Assembly (NCBI RefSeq): GCF_002150685.1
Contig: NZ_MSSW01000032.1
Coordinates: 1 to 64,000, forward strand
Source: Algoriphagus antarcticus
GTDB lineage: Bacteria > Bacteroidota > Bacteroidia > Cytophagales > Cyclobacteriaceae
Length of the DNA stretch: 64,000 nucleotides
Direction of reading: 5' to 3'
In this document: piece after piece, positions 33,351 to 42,518 of the stretch
Layout: every line of letters starts with the position of its first letter
Position numbering within the stretch: the stretch's first letter is position 1
Translations under genes and position numbers: made by a program
The notes under the pieces: model-generated
Seen by the model: the letters and a program-made list of their open reading frames with translations, nothing else
Database searches by the model: none
What the model was told of the DNA's origin: nothing

Positions 33351-33405
33351 ATTTTAAATTTTCAATTCCTTCATTTTAAATTTTCAATTCCTTCATTTTA
33401 AATTT
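33351..33405 (+). repeat. 22-base tandem repeat
   Basis: The unit ATTTTAAATTTTCAATTCCT plus TC repeats 2.5 times (33351-33372, 33373-33394, 33395-33405), ending exactly at the stop codon of the ComM-like gene. The two full units are identical, so slippage may change the copy number. Confidence 0.85.
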
Positions 33406-34944
33406 CTACCCCGCCCAGCCTTCTCTATCCAAACTTCTATACTGAATAGCCTCAGCCAAATGCTCGACTTTGATGTCCTCACTTCCTGAGATGTCAGCGA
33501 TGGTTCGGGCTACTTTCAGAATTCTATCATAAGCTCTTGCTGATAGGCCCAACCGTTCCATGGCAGTTTTTAAAAGTATTTTCCCCGCGTCGGTGATTTG
33601 GCAGATTTGCTTTGTTAAATGCGATGGCATCATGGCGTTGCAAAAAACTTCAGGATTGTCTTTGAATCGCTCCTTTTGACGTTCGCGGCCTTTGATCACA
33701 CGCTCTCGGATTTCTTTGCTCGATTCTGTCTTTCTTGTGGAGGTCATTTCGTCAAACTTCACCGGCGTCACTTCTACGTGCAGATCGATGCGATCCAGAA
33801 GTGGCCCGGAAACTTTGTTCAAATACCGCTGCACGATTCCTGGCCCACAAACACATTCTTTCTCTGGGTGATTATAGTAACCGCAAGGGCATGGGTTCAT
33901 GCTGGCAATCAGCATAAAGTTGGCAGGGAAATCCACCGAAACTTTCGCTCTGGAAATTGTTACCCGTCGCTCTTCCAGCGGCTGGCGCATGACTTCCAAG
34001 ACGCTTCGCTTGAACTCCGGTAATTCGTCTAAAAACAAAACCCCATTATGCGCTAAAGAGATTTCTCCTGGCTGAGGATTTCCGCCACCACCAACTAGCG
34101 CCACATCGCTTATCGTATGATGCGGTGAGCGAAAAGGACGATTTGCAAGCAATGATCCGTTTTTACCAAGTTTGCCAGCGACGGAGTGAATCTTAGTTGT
34201 TTCCAATGCTTCTACCAAACTTAATGGAGGAAGAATGGACGGAAGTCGTTTGGCAAGCATGGTTTTGCCTGCACCTGGTGGACCGATCATAATCACGTTA
34301 TGCCCTCCGGCTGCTGCGATTTCCATTGCTCGTTTGATGTTTTCCTGACCTTGCACATCGGCGAAGTCAAACTCAATATCATCCAGCGAATGGTAAAAAA
34401 TCTCTCGAGTATCCGTTACTAAAGGCACAATTTCCAATTCGCCCAGCAAAAAATCTGTGGCTTGCTGCATTGTTTCTACTGCGATAATATCCAAATTATT
34501 GACAATCGAAGCTTCCTTGGCATTTTCTACAGGAAGGATAAATCCCTTAAATCCTTTCTTTCTTGCTTCTATTGCGATGGGTAGAACGCCTTTGATAGGT
34601 CTGAGATTCCCATCCAGAGAAAGCTCCCCCATGATGACATAGTCGCCTAATGCTGGAAAATCTACCTGCTCGGAAGCCTGCAAAATCCCCATCGCAATAG
34701 GAAGATCATAGGCAGAACCTTCTTTACGAATGTCCGCTGGAGCCAGATTAATCACGACTTTTTGTCGAGGCATTCTATAACCAAAGTATTTCAGGGCACT
34801 CTCTACCCTTTGCTGGGATTCTTTCACGGCAGAATCGGGAAGACCCACCATGAAAAAACTGGTCCCTTGCCCTACATTCACCTCTATCGTGATGATGTTT
34901 GCATCTACTCCAGATACTGCGCTTCCAAAAGTTTTAGCTACCAT
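33406..34944 (-). CDS. comM: YifB family Mg chelatase-like AAA ATPase (ComM-like)
   Basis: A 512-residue protein: an N-terminal Lon-type domain (about 1-160, GLPDSAVKESQQRVESAL), an AAA ATPase domain with Walker A IGPPGAGKTMLAKRLPSILP and Walker B LFLDELPEF, the Cys-rich insertion PCPCGYYNHPEKECVCG and a C-terminal Mg-chelatase-like domain with GLSARAYDRILKVARTIADI. In competent bacteria ComM is a helicase for branch migration during DNA integration. It ends at a tandem repeat. Confidence 0.95.
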   Translation of the reverse strand: MVAKTFGSAVSGVDANIITIEVNVGQGTSFFMVGLPDSAVKESQQRVESALKYFGYRMPRQKVVINLAPADIRKEGSAYDLPIAMGILQASEQVDFPALGDYVIMGELSLDGNLRPIKGVLPIAIEARKKGFKGFILPVENAKEASIVNNLDIIAVETMQQATDFLLGELEIVPLVTDTREIFYHSLDDIEFDFADVQGQENIKRAMEIAAAGGHNVIMIGPPGAGKTMLAKRLPSILPPLSLVEALETTKIHSVAGKLGKNGSLLANRPFRSPHHTISDVALVGGGGNPQPGEISLAHNGVLFLDELPEFKRSVLEVMRQPLEERRVTISRAKVSVDFPANFMLIASMNPCPCGYYNHPEKECVCGPGIVQRYLNKVSGPLLDRIDLHVEVTPVKFDEMTSTRKTESSKEIRERVIKGRERQKERFKDNPEVFCNAMMPSHLTKQICQITDAGKILLKTAMERLGLSARAYDRILKVARTIADISGSEDIKVEHLAEAIQYRSLDREGWAG

Positions 34945-34950
34945 AATATT

Positions 34951-34976
34951 AAAAAAGGAGACCTGATTGGTCTCCT
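34951..34976 (-). terminator. Terminator of the ABC exporter and small membrane protein operon
   Basis: An 8-bp stem (34956-34963 with 34969-34976) with a 5-base loop and six T residues on the minus strand, between this operon and comM. Confidence 0.85.
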
Positions 34977-35005
34977 CAATATACTAGTTTGACAAACTTA
35001 AAATC

Positions 35006-35374
35006 TTACTTATCAGTAAAATTTTGTCTCGGTGCAATGTTGCTTGGATCTTTGTCAGATGGTAATGTTGGTTTCGTAGAAGTATTAGAGGGAACTCTTG
35101 GATGCTCAAAGTCATAAATCTTTGCCTTAAGGGCATGTGTCTCACTTTCCATCTTCTTGATTTGAGAGGTTAGACTGCTGTATGCTGCATAGCTGCTTCC
35201 CCAAGCGGCAAGAAAAAGAATCAAGCCAATTAAAGTGATTTTTACCATGGAATCTGATGTGATTTCTTCCATTCCAAAGATTCCACCAAGGGTATCGAAG
35301 GCAACGAAGAAAATAAGAAAAGCACCAAAATATACCAAAAGGGCTATTTGAAGGATTTGGTGAAGTTTTTTCAT
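35006..35374 (-). CDS. Small membrane protein with coiled coil
   Basis: A 122-residue protein with two membrane helices (about 8-30 and 45-65), a short coiled coil (YSSLTSQIKKMESETHALKA, about 66-85) and a polar proline-rich tail. I recognise no family. It follows the ABC exporter gene by 29 bases on the same strand, so it may be an accessory subunit, an inference from position only. Confidence 0.7.
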   Translation of the reverse strand: MKKLHQILQIALLVYFGAFLIFFVAFDTLGGIFGMEEITSDSMVKITLIGLILFLAAWGSSYAAYSSLTSQIKKMESETHALKAKIYDFEHPRVPSNTSTKPTLPSDKDPSNIAPRQNFTDK

Positions 35375-35403
35375 GGGTTTTGAAATTAGTTTTAACGAAT
35401 ATA

Positions 35404-37236
35404 CTAAACCGACTGTATACTAGAAAGTTTCTGATACAAGCCGTCAATTTGACTCAAATCAGAGTGAGTTCCTCTCTGTACGATTTCTCCGCGCTCAATG
35501 ACCAAAATCTCATCTGCATGCTGAATGGTACTCAGTCTGTGTGCGATGACAAGTGTGGTTCTATTGCTCATTAATTTAGTCAAAGCTTCCTGAACTAAAA
35601 ATTCTGATTCTGAATCCAAGGCGGAGGTTGCCTCATCAAGGATTAAGATTGGGGGATTTTTCAACACTGCCCGCGCAATACTCAAGCGCTGACGTTGTCC
35701 GCCAGATAGCTTCGAGCCTCGCTCGCCTATGCTTGTTTGGTAGCCATCTTCCATAGTTTCGATAAATTCATGCGCGTTGGCGATTTTCGCAGCTTCTACT
35801 ACTTGCTTCTCTGAAGCACCTTCTACTCCGAAGGCGATGTTGTTGAATACTGTGTCATTGAATAAGATGGATTCTTGCGTCACTATTCCCATCAAGCTAC
35901 GCAAATCTTTGAGGTTAAAGTCTTTTAGATTTTTTCCATCGAGCAAAATATCACCTTCAGTGGGATCATAAAAGCGTGGTACAAGATCTGCCAGTGTCGA
36001 TTTGCCACCCCCAGATGGCCCCACAAGCGCAATAGTTTTTCCTCTATTTAACGTGAAATTGATGTTTTTCAGTACGATCGCATCCTGATACGCAAAGCTT
36101 ACATTCTTGACTTCGACTGATTTTTCAAAAGAACTCAATACAGCTGGATTGACTGGTGAACTGATTTGCGATGGTGTATCTACCACAGTGAAAATCCGCT
36201 CTGCTGATGCAATTCCCCGTTGAATGCTGCTCACTGCTCGCGATATTTCTTTGGCAGGGTTCAAAACTTGGGTGAAAATAATGATGTAGGTAATGAAGTC
36301 CGAAGCACCCAGATCAGAATTGCCGCTGAGTACAAGCCCACCGCCATAGACTAAAATCCCAGCTACAACAAATACACCGAGAAATTGGGAAATCGGAGAA
36401 GCAAGCTCATTCTTTCGAGCCATATTCACGTTCACTCCAGCATAGTAATCTGTTTCCTGATCAAATTTCCCCCTCATAAACAGCTCCGCATTGAAGGCCT
36501 TGATTACTCGCATTCCGCCTAGCGTCTCGTCCAGAATATTCACTATCCTGCCCAGGGATTCCTGACTTTGCACCGCTTTTTTCTTAAGTCTTTTGGTAAT
36601 GCCACCGATAATCGCTCCAGTGATCGGAATGATCAAAATGGTGAAAATCGTCAGCTTAGGAGACATAAAAAAGAGTACTGAAAAATATAGAATAATGGTC
36701 ATTGGCTCACGAAATACGACTCGGAGCGATTGCACAATCGTATTTTCTACCTCCTGTACATCATTAGTCATTTTTGACATCAGATCGCCTTTCCGCTCAT
36801 TGGAAAAATAACCAATGTGAAGCTTGCTGACCTGCCCGAAAATATCCATCCGCATGCGTTTGATCACGGTAGCTCTCACTTTTGCTAAAACAACTCCTGC
36901 TAAATAGGTGAACAAATTGGCGAGGAAAACGGAAACAACAATGATAGCACAGACATAATAAAGCGTCCCCATTTTGCCATGCTCTTCAGCGACCTGTAGG
37001 AAATTGTAATTGAAAAGATGTGAAAAATACTCCAGAGAAAAACTGAATTCAGGCTTTTCGATGTATTTGGCCAGCGACTCAGGATCTACTTGCTCGAAGA
37101 TCACATCGAAGAGCGGCTTCAGAAGAGTAAAATTCAGCAGTCCAAAGACAATGGAAAGAAATGCGTAAATGATATAAGTAGGCACGAATTTCCCGTATGG
37201 CTTGGCATAGGAAAGAATTCGCAGGTAAGTCTTCAT
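35404..37236 (-). CDS. ABC exporter, fused permease and ATPase (MsbA/lipid A flippase-like)
   Basis: A 610-residue half-transporter: six membrane helices (about 20-320) and an ATPase domain with Walker A GPSGGGKSTL, signature KLSGGQRQRLSIARA, Walker B LILDEATSALD and switch IAHRLST. It has an insertion near 30-75 before the second helix. It probably flips lipid A or a lipid-linked substrate. It is a close functional analogue of the exporter at 24322 but only distantly related. A small membrane protein gene follows. Confidence 0.92.
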   Translation of the reverse strand: MKTYLRILSYAKPYGKFVPTYIIYAFLSIVFGLLNFTLLKPLFDVIFEQVDPESLAKYIEKPEFSFSLEYFSHLFNYNFLQVAEEHGKMGTLYYVCAIIVVSVFLANLFTYLAGVVLAKVRATVIKRMRMDIFGQVSKLHIGYFSNERKGDLMSKMTNDVQEVENTIVQSLRVVFREPMTIILYFSVLFFMSPKLTIFTILIIPITGAIIGGITKRLKKKAVQSQESLGRIVNILDETLGGMRVIKAFNAELFMRGKFDQETDYYAGVNVNMARKNELASPISQFLGVFVVAGILVYGGGLVLSGNSDLGASDFITYIIIFTQVLNPAKEISRAVSSIQRGIASAERIFTVVDTPSQISSPVNPAVLSSFEKSVEVKNVSFAYQDAIVLKNINFTLNRGKTIALVGPSGGGKSTLADLVPRFYDPTEGDILLDGKNLKDFNLKDLRSLMGIVTQESILFNDTVFNNIAFGVEGASEKQVVEAAKIANAHEFIETMEDGYQTSIGERGSKLSGGQRQRLSIARAVLKNPPILILDEATSALDSESEFLVQEALTKLMSNRTTLVIAHRLSTIQHADEILVIERGEIVQRGTHSDLSQIDGLYQKLSSIQSV

Positions 37237-37296
37237 AAACTAATATTCGTGGAATAATCTCGCAAGTTACGCAAAAATGGCAGCAGAGGTTCCTGG

Positions 37297-38985
37297 TTAA
37301 TAGTTGTAATCAGGTCGAATGAAATTCCAGCGGAAGGCTAATTGCAGGTATTGTGTGGTCGCAGGGCTGTCCAGATCCTGTGCAGTTCTTCTTCGGAAAG
37401 TGTGGGAAGCGTCAATGAAGAAGTTGTGACGAAGCATATAGCTTGCATTCAGATTGGTCTGAATTACCTTGTTCTCAATTCCTTGTCCGATTTCATTTCC
37501 AAATAAGCCTGTTGGACTGCCCTCTAGTCTATTTTTCAAAACATCTCCACCCCAGTTGGTGGCCTCATCTGGATCTGCACCATAGAGTTGGTACATGGTG
37601 AGGAAAGTAAGATTCAGCTTTGGGATAGGTTGATATCGAATGATGCCCAGCATTTCACGGAAATTAGCTCCTCTTGGATGAGTGAGTGGAGTCCGCCAGT
37701 TGCTATACGATTGATAATCGATTTTCTCCTGAAATGTATAGGGCCTTGCAGAATTGTACTCCAATTGCAAATCAAGATTTGACAGGCTGAAAAGATCTAT
37801 GTATTTAAATCCAGCTTGGATACCGTATTTGTTTCGCTTTGAACCTTTCCCGTCTTGACCGAAAAACTCGGAGAACACAAATTCATCCAGTGCAAACTGA
37901 CCATAAAGCTGCATGGAAGGATAGAGGTTCCACTTATAATCTATTCCCAGCATGACTTTGTCCGGCGTTCCCAGCGACTGCTCCACCCATCGGTAAAATA
38001 CGATTGGATTGAAATAGTTGAAGTCAACTTTATCCGTCATCACTGACTCGAATAATCCCAGGTTTAGATTTTTGCCCACATTAAAGCCTAGACGGTGAAA
38101 GGAGAACCATTTCTGAGGATATCGGCCGTCGGTAGGCCTTCCACGATTATAATCTACATCGGCAGTCATTTGTGTCCAGATATTGGTCAGTTGGAATTTC
38201 CATACCTGCGTATTGAACTTCACAAACATGTAAGGATTGGAAAAGTCAGACAGCAAGAATGATCTGTAGCCTTCGCCTATTAAGTTTCGGTCGTGACCAA
38301 CTTCTACTTGAATGTGCTTGGTGATATTGAAGCTCACATGTCCCAAAGCTGAGAAATAACTGTAGCCATCTGCATTATATTCTTTCCAAAAACCTTCGCC
38401 GGGCACAGCGCCATTTTGCTCAGCATAGCCTTTTACCCAAGAAGGGAAAAATGCTTCTGAAGTAGTGAAGTAAGTGTAAAAGCCTACTTTCTTATCAATC
38501 GAACCCCGTAAAACTACACCACGAGAAAGACGGTTAGGGTTTTGAACATTGTCTGGTTCCATTCCGCCATTCAAATACAAGACTGGGCTCACATGTATGT
38601 CAAATTCCTCACTATAATAATGTGCAAAATCCCCAGGTCTTCTGTACAGTCCTTTCAGGAAAGGTTTTTTGGACTCAGGGGTTTCGCGGCTCACAAATTC
38701 CCAATTGTCCTGACTTAAATAAGCCAGATTGAAGCGATCTACACTTGTGCTGATAACCGCGTCACTGGCAATACTGTCAAGGAACTGGGACACATGATCC
38801 CTTCGATAGGGTTTTGTTCCCGTATGAAACACCGGATTGTTTTTTCCCTGAAGAATTTCATACCGCTCGATTTTGTGGTAGTAATCCCTATCGAATGGGA
38901 TGTAGCTTCCCTGTGCAAAGGCAAAAAGTGGAAGTAAAAATATGCCTATAACTATAAGCAGGCGAAAGTAAGGTGGTCTTAGCAT
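37297..38985 (-). CDS. Outer-membrane beta-barrel protein, Wzi/RemB-like
   Basis: A 562-residue protein with a signal peptide (cut near AFAQ, residue 25) and a long run of alternating strands with aromatic girdles, ending RWNFIRPDYNY. The GHDRNLIGEGYRSFLLSDF and YNRGRPTDGRYPQKWF segments resemble the capsule-assembly Wzi family and RemB of gliding flavobacteria, which bind polysaccharide at the cell surface. The assignment is by pattern, and gliding is not implied. It stands alone. Confidence 0.7.
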   Translation of the reverse strand: MLRPPYFRLLIVIGIFLLPLFAFAQGSYIPFDRDYYHKIERYEILQGKNNPVFHTGTKPYRRDHVSQFLDSIASDAVISTSVDRFNLAYLSQDNWEFVSRETPESKKPFLKGLYRRPGDFAHYYSEEFDIHVSPVLYLNGGMEPDNVQNPNRLSRGVVLRGSIDKKVGFYTYFTTSEAFFPSWVKGYAEQNGAVPGEGFWKEYNADGYSYFSALGHVSFNITKHIQVEVGHDRNLIGEGYRSFLLSDFSNPYMFVKFNTQVWKFQLTNIWTQMTADVDYNRGRPTDGRYPQKWFSFHRLGFNVGKNLNLGLFESVMTDKVDFNYFNPIVFYRWVEQSLGTPDKVMLGIDYKWNLYPSMQLYGQFALDEFVFSEFFGQDGKGSKRNKYGIQAGFKYIDLFSLSNLDLQLEYNSARPYTFQEKIDYQSYSNWRTPLTHPRGANFREMLGIIRYQPIPKLNLTFLTMYQLYGADPDEATNWGGDVLKNRLEGSPTGLFGNEIGQGIENKVIQTNLNASYMLRHNFFIDASHTFRRRTAQDLDSPATTQYLQLAFRWNFIRPDYNY

Positions 38986-39198
38986 TGGCTAAATCTAGAA
39001 AACATTCCTGAAAATGGAATACTAATAAAGAGGTTTGAAACTAGGACAATTCACTGCTTCAATAAGCTGAATTAGCATTTTTGAATCCCAAAGGCTTTGA
39101 TTCCTATATTATTTTTGTTTAAAAAGCCCTTCTTTTGTGTTCTGAAATCCGCTTTTGGGATCCTTTTGATCAATTGACTTAGAAATACTTGGCAAACA

Positions 39199-39230
39199 TT
39201 TGGTGGGTTTTCTGAAAAAGGGTAACTTTG
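39199..39230 (+). promoter_or_regulatory. Promoter of rpmE
   Basis: TTTG (39199-39202), a 20-base spacer and a perfect TAACTTTG (39223-39230) form an ideal Bacteroidota -33/-7 promoter, with a leader of about 33 bases before rpmE. Confidence 0.75.
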
Positions 39231-39269
39231 TGCCTCATTTGAAAGAGGTACTATATAACTAGCAATAAT

Positions 39270-39518
39270 ATGAAAGCTGATATCCATCCAAACTACAGAG
39301 ACGTCGTTTTCTACGACACTTCTAGCGAGTTTAAATTTCTTACTAAGTCAACTATCGAAACAAGCGAAACAATCACTTGGGAAGATGGCAACGAATACCC
39401 ATTGTTCAAAGTGGAAGTGAGCTCTCAGTCTCACCCGTTCTACACTGGTAAGAAAATGATGCTTGATACTGCGGGTCGTGTTGAGAAATTCAACAGAAGA
39501 TACGCTCAGAAGAAGTAA
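39270..39518 (+). CDS. rpmE: 50S ribosomal protein L31, type B
   Basis: An 82-residue L31 of the zinc-free type [35 protein letters not shown] and a C-terminal [13 protein letters not shown]. It has no Cys at the zinc-binding positions. It sits behind an ideal promoter and in front of a strong terminator, in its own transcription unit. Confidence 0.97.
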   Translation: MKADIHPNYRDVVFYDTSSEFKFLTKSTIETSETITWEDGNEYPLFKVEVSSQSHPFYTGKKMMLDTAGRVEKFNRRYAQKK

Positions 39519-39537
39519 TTCTTCCTTATCTCAGGCT

Positions 39538-39576
39538 AAAAAGTCTTCCGGAGCATGGATTCCGGGAGACTTTTTT
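39538..39576 (+). terminator. Terminator of rpmE
   Basis: A stem of about 15 bp (arms from 39538 and ending at 39575) with an 8-base loop and a T run. It overlaps the -7 box of the next gene. Confidence 0.85.
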
Positions 39577-39583
39577 ATTTTTG
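39576..39583 (+). promoter_or_regulatory. -7 box abutting the GlmU-like gene start
   Basis: TATTTTTG matches TAnnTTTG exactly, 4 bases before the ATG at 39588. It overlaps the T run of the rpmE terminator, so it could be chance. Confidence 0.4.
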
Positions 39584-39587
39584 CCAC

Positions 39588-40784
39588 ATGGACTCGATTT
39601 TGTTGTTTGATGATCCCGCCATTCGTGGGTCATTGCTCCCTTTTACTTTTACCAGACCTGTGGCGGATATCCGCGTCGGAATTCTGAAGATTTCTGAGAA
39701 ATGGCAAAAGATAACCGGGTCTTCGGTTTCCTTTCTCACTCAAGATTATCTCCAAAAGAAATTTCCTCGCAAGTCAGGCAATACGCTAGCAATAAATGGC
39801 GCTTGGCTACCCGATAGTGCAAGTCTTAGCGTATTAAAATCTCTTTCTTCAGATCAAGCACTTTATTTCGGCAAAACACTGATCGCTACTTACATGGGCG
39901 AAACGGAAAGGAATCTCGGCGCTGTAAAGGGCAAAGAAATCGTTCAGATGGATTCTGAGCCAACACTTCTGCTAAAAACATGGAATATTTTCCAGTTCAA
40001 TGGTGCTGAAATAAGAAAGGATTTTGATCTACTCACCCAAGGAAGAAAGTCGGCGAATGTCACGGATCCTCACTCCAAATTATATTCACCCGAAAATATC
40101 TTCATCGAAGAGGGTGCGGTGATTCGCGCAGCAGTTTTGAATGCAGACGGTGGGCCTATTTACATAGGGAAAGATACTGAGATCCAGGAAGGGGCATTAA
40201 TAAGGGGGCCATTTGCACTGTGCGATAACTCTACGGTAAACATGGGTGCCAAAATAAAAGGAGATACCACAGTCGGCCCTCATTCTAAAGTAGGAGGGGA
40301 ACTGTCCAACTCGGTGATCTTCGGCTATAGCAACAAAGGTCATGAGGGTTTTTTGGGCAATTCCGTGATCGGAGAATGGTGCAATTTGGGAGCTGATACG
40401 AATACCAGTAACCTGAAAAATAATTATTCGCAAGTGAAACTTTGGGATTATACAGTCGGGAATTACTCCAACACGGGTTTACAATTCTGTGGACTTATGA
40501 TGGGTGATCACGCTAAATGTGGTATCAATACTATGTTTAATACCGGGACGGTGGTCGGAATAGGCTCCAATGTTTTTGGCCCAGGATTTCCACGTAAATT
40601 TATTCCTTCCTTTGCTTGGGGTGGAGAAGAAGGATTCTCTACCTTTTTGTTTCCAAAATTTCTAGAGACAGCAAAAGCCGTAGTGGCACGAAGAGGACTG
40701 GAATTGAATACGGAAGAACAGGAAATCTTGCGTACGATTTTCGAAATGTCCAAAAACTATAGAATTTGGGAAACCACATCCTGA
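39588..40784 (+). CDS. GlmU-family sugar nucleotidyltransferase-like protein
   Basis: A 398-residue protein. The start at 39588 (MDSILLFDDPAIRGSLLPF) fits the family; an ATG at 39555 lies in the terminator. The N-terminal part is a nucleotidyltransferase-like domain (LLPFTFTRPVADIRVGI), and the C-terminal half is a left-handed beta helix of hexapeptide repeats (for example IRGPFALCDNSTVNMGAKIK, about 215-350) with GAYFG-type turns. This is the Bacteroidota protein annotated as GlmU family; its real substrate is uncertain and it lacks the usual N-terminal GxGTRM loop. Confidence 0.85.
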   Translation: MDSILLFDDPAIRGSLLPFTFTRPVADIRVGILKISEKWQKITGSSVSFLTQDYLQKKFPRKSGNTLAINGAWLPDSASLSVLKSLSSDQALYFGKTLIATYMGETERNLGAVKGKEIVQMDSEPTLLLKTWNIFQFNGAEIRKDFDLLTQGRKSANVTDPHSKLYSPENIFIEEGAVIRAAVLNADGGPIYIGKDTEIQEGALIRGPFALCDNSTVNMGAKIKGDTTVGPHSKVGGELSNSVIFGYSNKGHEGFLGNSVIGEWCNLGADTNTSNLKNNYSQVKLWDYTVGNYSNTGLQFCGLMMGDHAKCGINTMFNTGTVVGIGSNVFGPGFPRKFIPSFAWGGEEGFSTFLFPKFLETAKAVVARRGLELNTEEQEILRTIFEMSKNYRIWETTS

Positions 40785-40795
40785 TCAATTAATTC

Positions 40796-41932
40796 ATGCA
40801 ATTCGCAGAGATACCGGGGCTTCCCGAAACTAAAGAAAACCTTGTCAATGCCGTCAAAAATAATCATTTGGCGCATGCATTACTATTTCACGGGCCTGAA
40901 GGTTCCGCTAATTTGACAATGGCGCTGGCGTTGTGCACCTATTTGTACTGCGAAAATCCAGGTGCTACAGACTCTTGTGGAATTTGCTCCACATGTCAGA
41001 GAATGAGTCGGTTGGTTTTGCCTGATTTGAACTTTGCTTTTCCGACTATTGCCAAGGCAAAAGAAGATGATAAGGAAGAAGATGAAAAGGTAGATGTGTT
41101 GACGAGCTGGAGGAAATTTGTAACTGAGCAACCATACGGAAATGTTCATGATTTTATCTATTTCAACAGCTTCGAAAAGAAGCAACTGAATATCTCCAAG
41201 GGAGCCGCACGCAAAATCATTCAAGCACTTTCTTTGATGTCTTTCGAAGGTGGCTACAAAATCATGATGATCTGGGCACCAGAATTTCTTCACCCTTCTG
41301 CGGCAAATGCGCTGCTGAAAATTCTAGAAGAGCCTCAGCCTAAGACTCTTTTCATCCTGGTCACTGGTCATGCTGATCAGTTACTCACTACTATTCTTTC
41401 CAGAACTCAGAAAGTAACGATTCGAGGTTTTTCAGATGAGGAAGTGAAAAATCATCTTATCGCAAAGGGACTTTGTGACGAAGCGTCCGCTGATCAGATA
41501 GCCATGCTGGCAGATGGGAATCTTCGTGAAGCATACAGATTAGTGGATCGGGTAGAAGATCTTCAGGTCAAAAAAATCAGAGAGTGGTTTTTGTCCTGTT
41601 ATAAAGCAGATTTCAAAAGTATTTTTGGACTAGCGGATGATTTTCACAAATCAGATAAAGAGGCGCAAAAATCACTTGTATTGACTGGATTGAATGTACT
41701 GAGGGAGATTCTTCTGAAGAATGCCGGTTTGGATGAGCTTCTCCGTACCCATGACGAGGATCGTGATTTTGTAAATAAAATCAGTGGGAAGGTCCTGAAG
41801 GAAGAGCATGTCGGTAAGCTCTATGGTGATTTCAACATGGCGCATTATCATTTGGAAAGAAATGGCAATGCTAAATTTATCTTTACAGATCTGTCTATGA
41901 ATGTGACCAGATTGATGGCTAAAATCAGCTGA
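40796..41932 (+). CDS. holB: DNA polymerase III delta prime subunit
   Basis: A 378-residue clamp-loader ATPase-like protein. The N-terminal region shows FHGPEGSANLTMALAL, a degenerate P-loop, and the zinc module CENPGATDSCGICSTC, with the sensor LKILEEPQPKTLFILV (about 176-191) and the SRC-like ILSRTQKVTI. An acidic Lys/Asp/Glu-rich insertion (KAKEDDKEEDEKVD) after the zinc module is usual in Bacteroidota. It loads the beta clamp on DNA. The retropepsin-like gene follows after 1 base. Confidence 0.9.
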   Translation: MQFAEIPGLPETKENLVNAVKNNHLAHALLFHGPEGSANLTMALALCTYLYCENPGATDSCGICSTCQRMSRLVLPDLNFAFPTIAKAKEDDKEEDEKVDVLTSWRKFVTEQPYGNVHDFIYFNSFEKKQLNISKGAARKIIQALSLMSFEGGYKIMMIWAPEFLHPSAANALLKILEEPQPKTLFILVTGHADQLLTTILSRTQKVTIRGFSDEEVKNHLIAKGLCDEASADQIAMLADGNLREAYRLVDRVEDLQVKKIREWFLSCYKADFKSIFGLADDFHKSDKEAQKSLVLTGLNVLREILLKNAGLDELLRTHDEDRDFVNKISGKVLKEEHVGKLYGDFNMAHYHLERNGNAKFIFTDLSMNVTRLMAKIS

Positions 41933-41933
41933 T

Positions 41934-42371
41934 ATGGATCAAAAAATTATTGGTAGAAAAGAAAAGGTGTCTCTTCCGGATCTGGGGCTGAAGTTGGTCT
42001 GGGCGAAAGTGGATACAGGTGCCTACACAAGCAGCATTCATGCTGAGAATTTGGATGTAGTCGAAATCAACGGAAAACGCATGTTGCAATTCCAAGCTCT
42101 ACTTCCGGGACACAAATCATATACAGGCGAAGTGGTTACCTTTGAGCACTTCAGAGAGAAGAAAGTGAAAAATTCCTTCGGTCAGACAGAGGTTCGCTAT
42201 TTGATCGAGACTACCTTTGAACTTGCTGATGAAATATATTCGGCGGAGTTTACGCTATCGGATCGGTCGAGTATGAGAAATGCTATTCTCCTCGGGCGAA
42301 AAATCCTAAGAAATCGTTTTCTTGTAAATGTTTGTAAAGTCAATTTGGCTAGACAATACAGAAATAAGTAA
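41934..42371 (+). CDS. Retropepsin-like protein of the ATP-dependent zinc protease family
   Basis: A 145-residue protein. The N-terminal IGRKEKVSLPDLGLKLVWAK and VDTGAYTSSIHA contain a DTGA aspartic-protease-type motif, and ILLGRKILRNRFLVNV is typical of the family's C terminus. Members are known under the name ATP-dependent zinc protease, though the DTG motif indicates a retropepsin-like fold. Genes of this family often sit next to rimK, as here (147 bases). It probably cuts or processes peptide tails such as those made by RimK; this is inference. Confidence 0.82.
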   Translation: MDQKIIGRKEKVSLPDLGLKLVWAKVDTGAYTSSIHAENLDVVEINGKRMLQFQALLPGHKSYTGEVVTFEHFREKKVKNSFGQTEVRYLIETTFELADEIYSAEFTLSDRSSMRNAILLGRKILRNRFLVNVCKVNLARQYRNK

Positions 42372-42518
42372 GACCGAAGTAAACCAGAATTCAATGTGTC
42401 TTTGGACCTTCGATCCTATAAATTTTCTACTGGCAAGATTCCGTATAATCACATAAATAAATAACCTCCGAGACCATAGAGGTCATAAAAGAGACCTAAA
42501 CCATCTAATAATTTTCTC

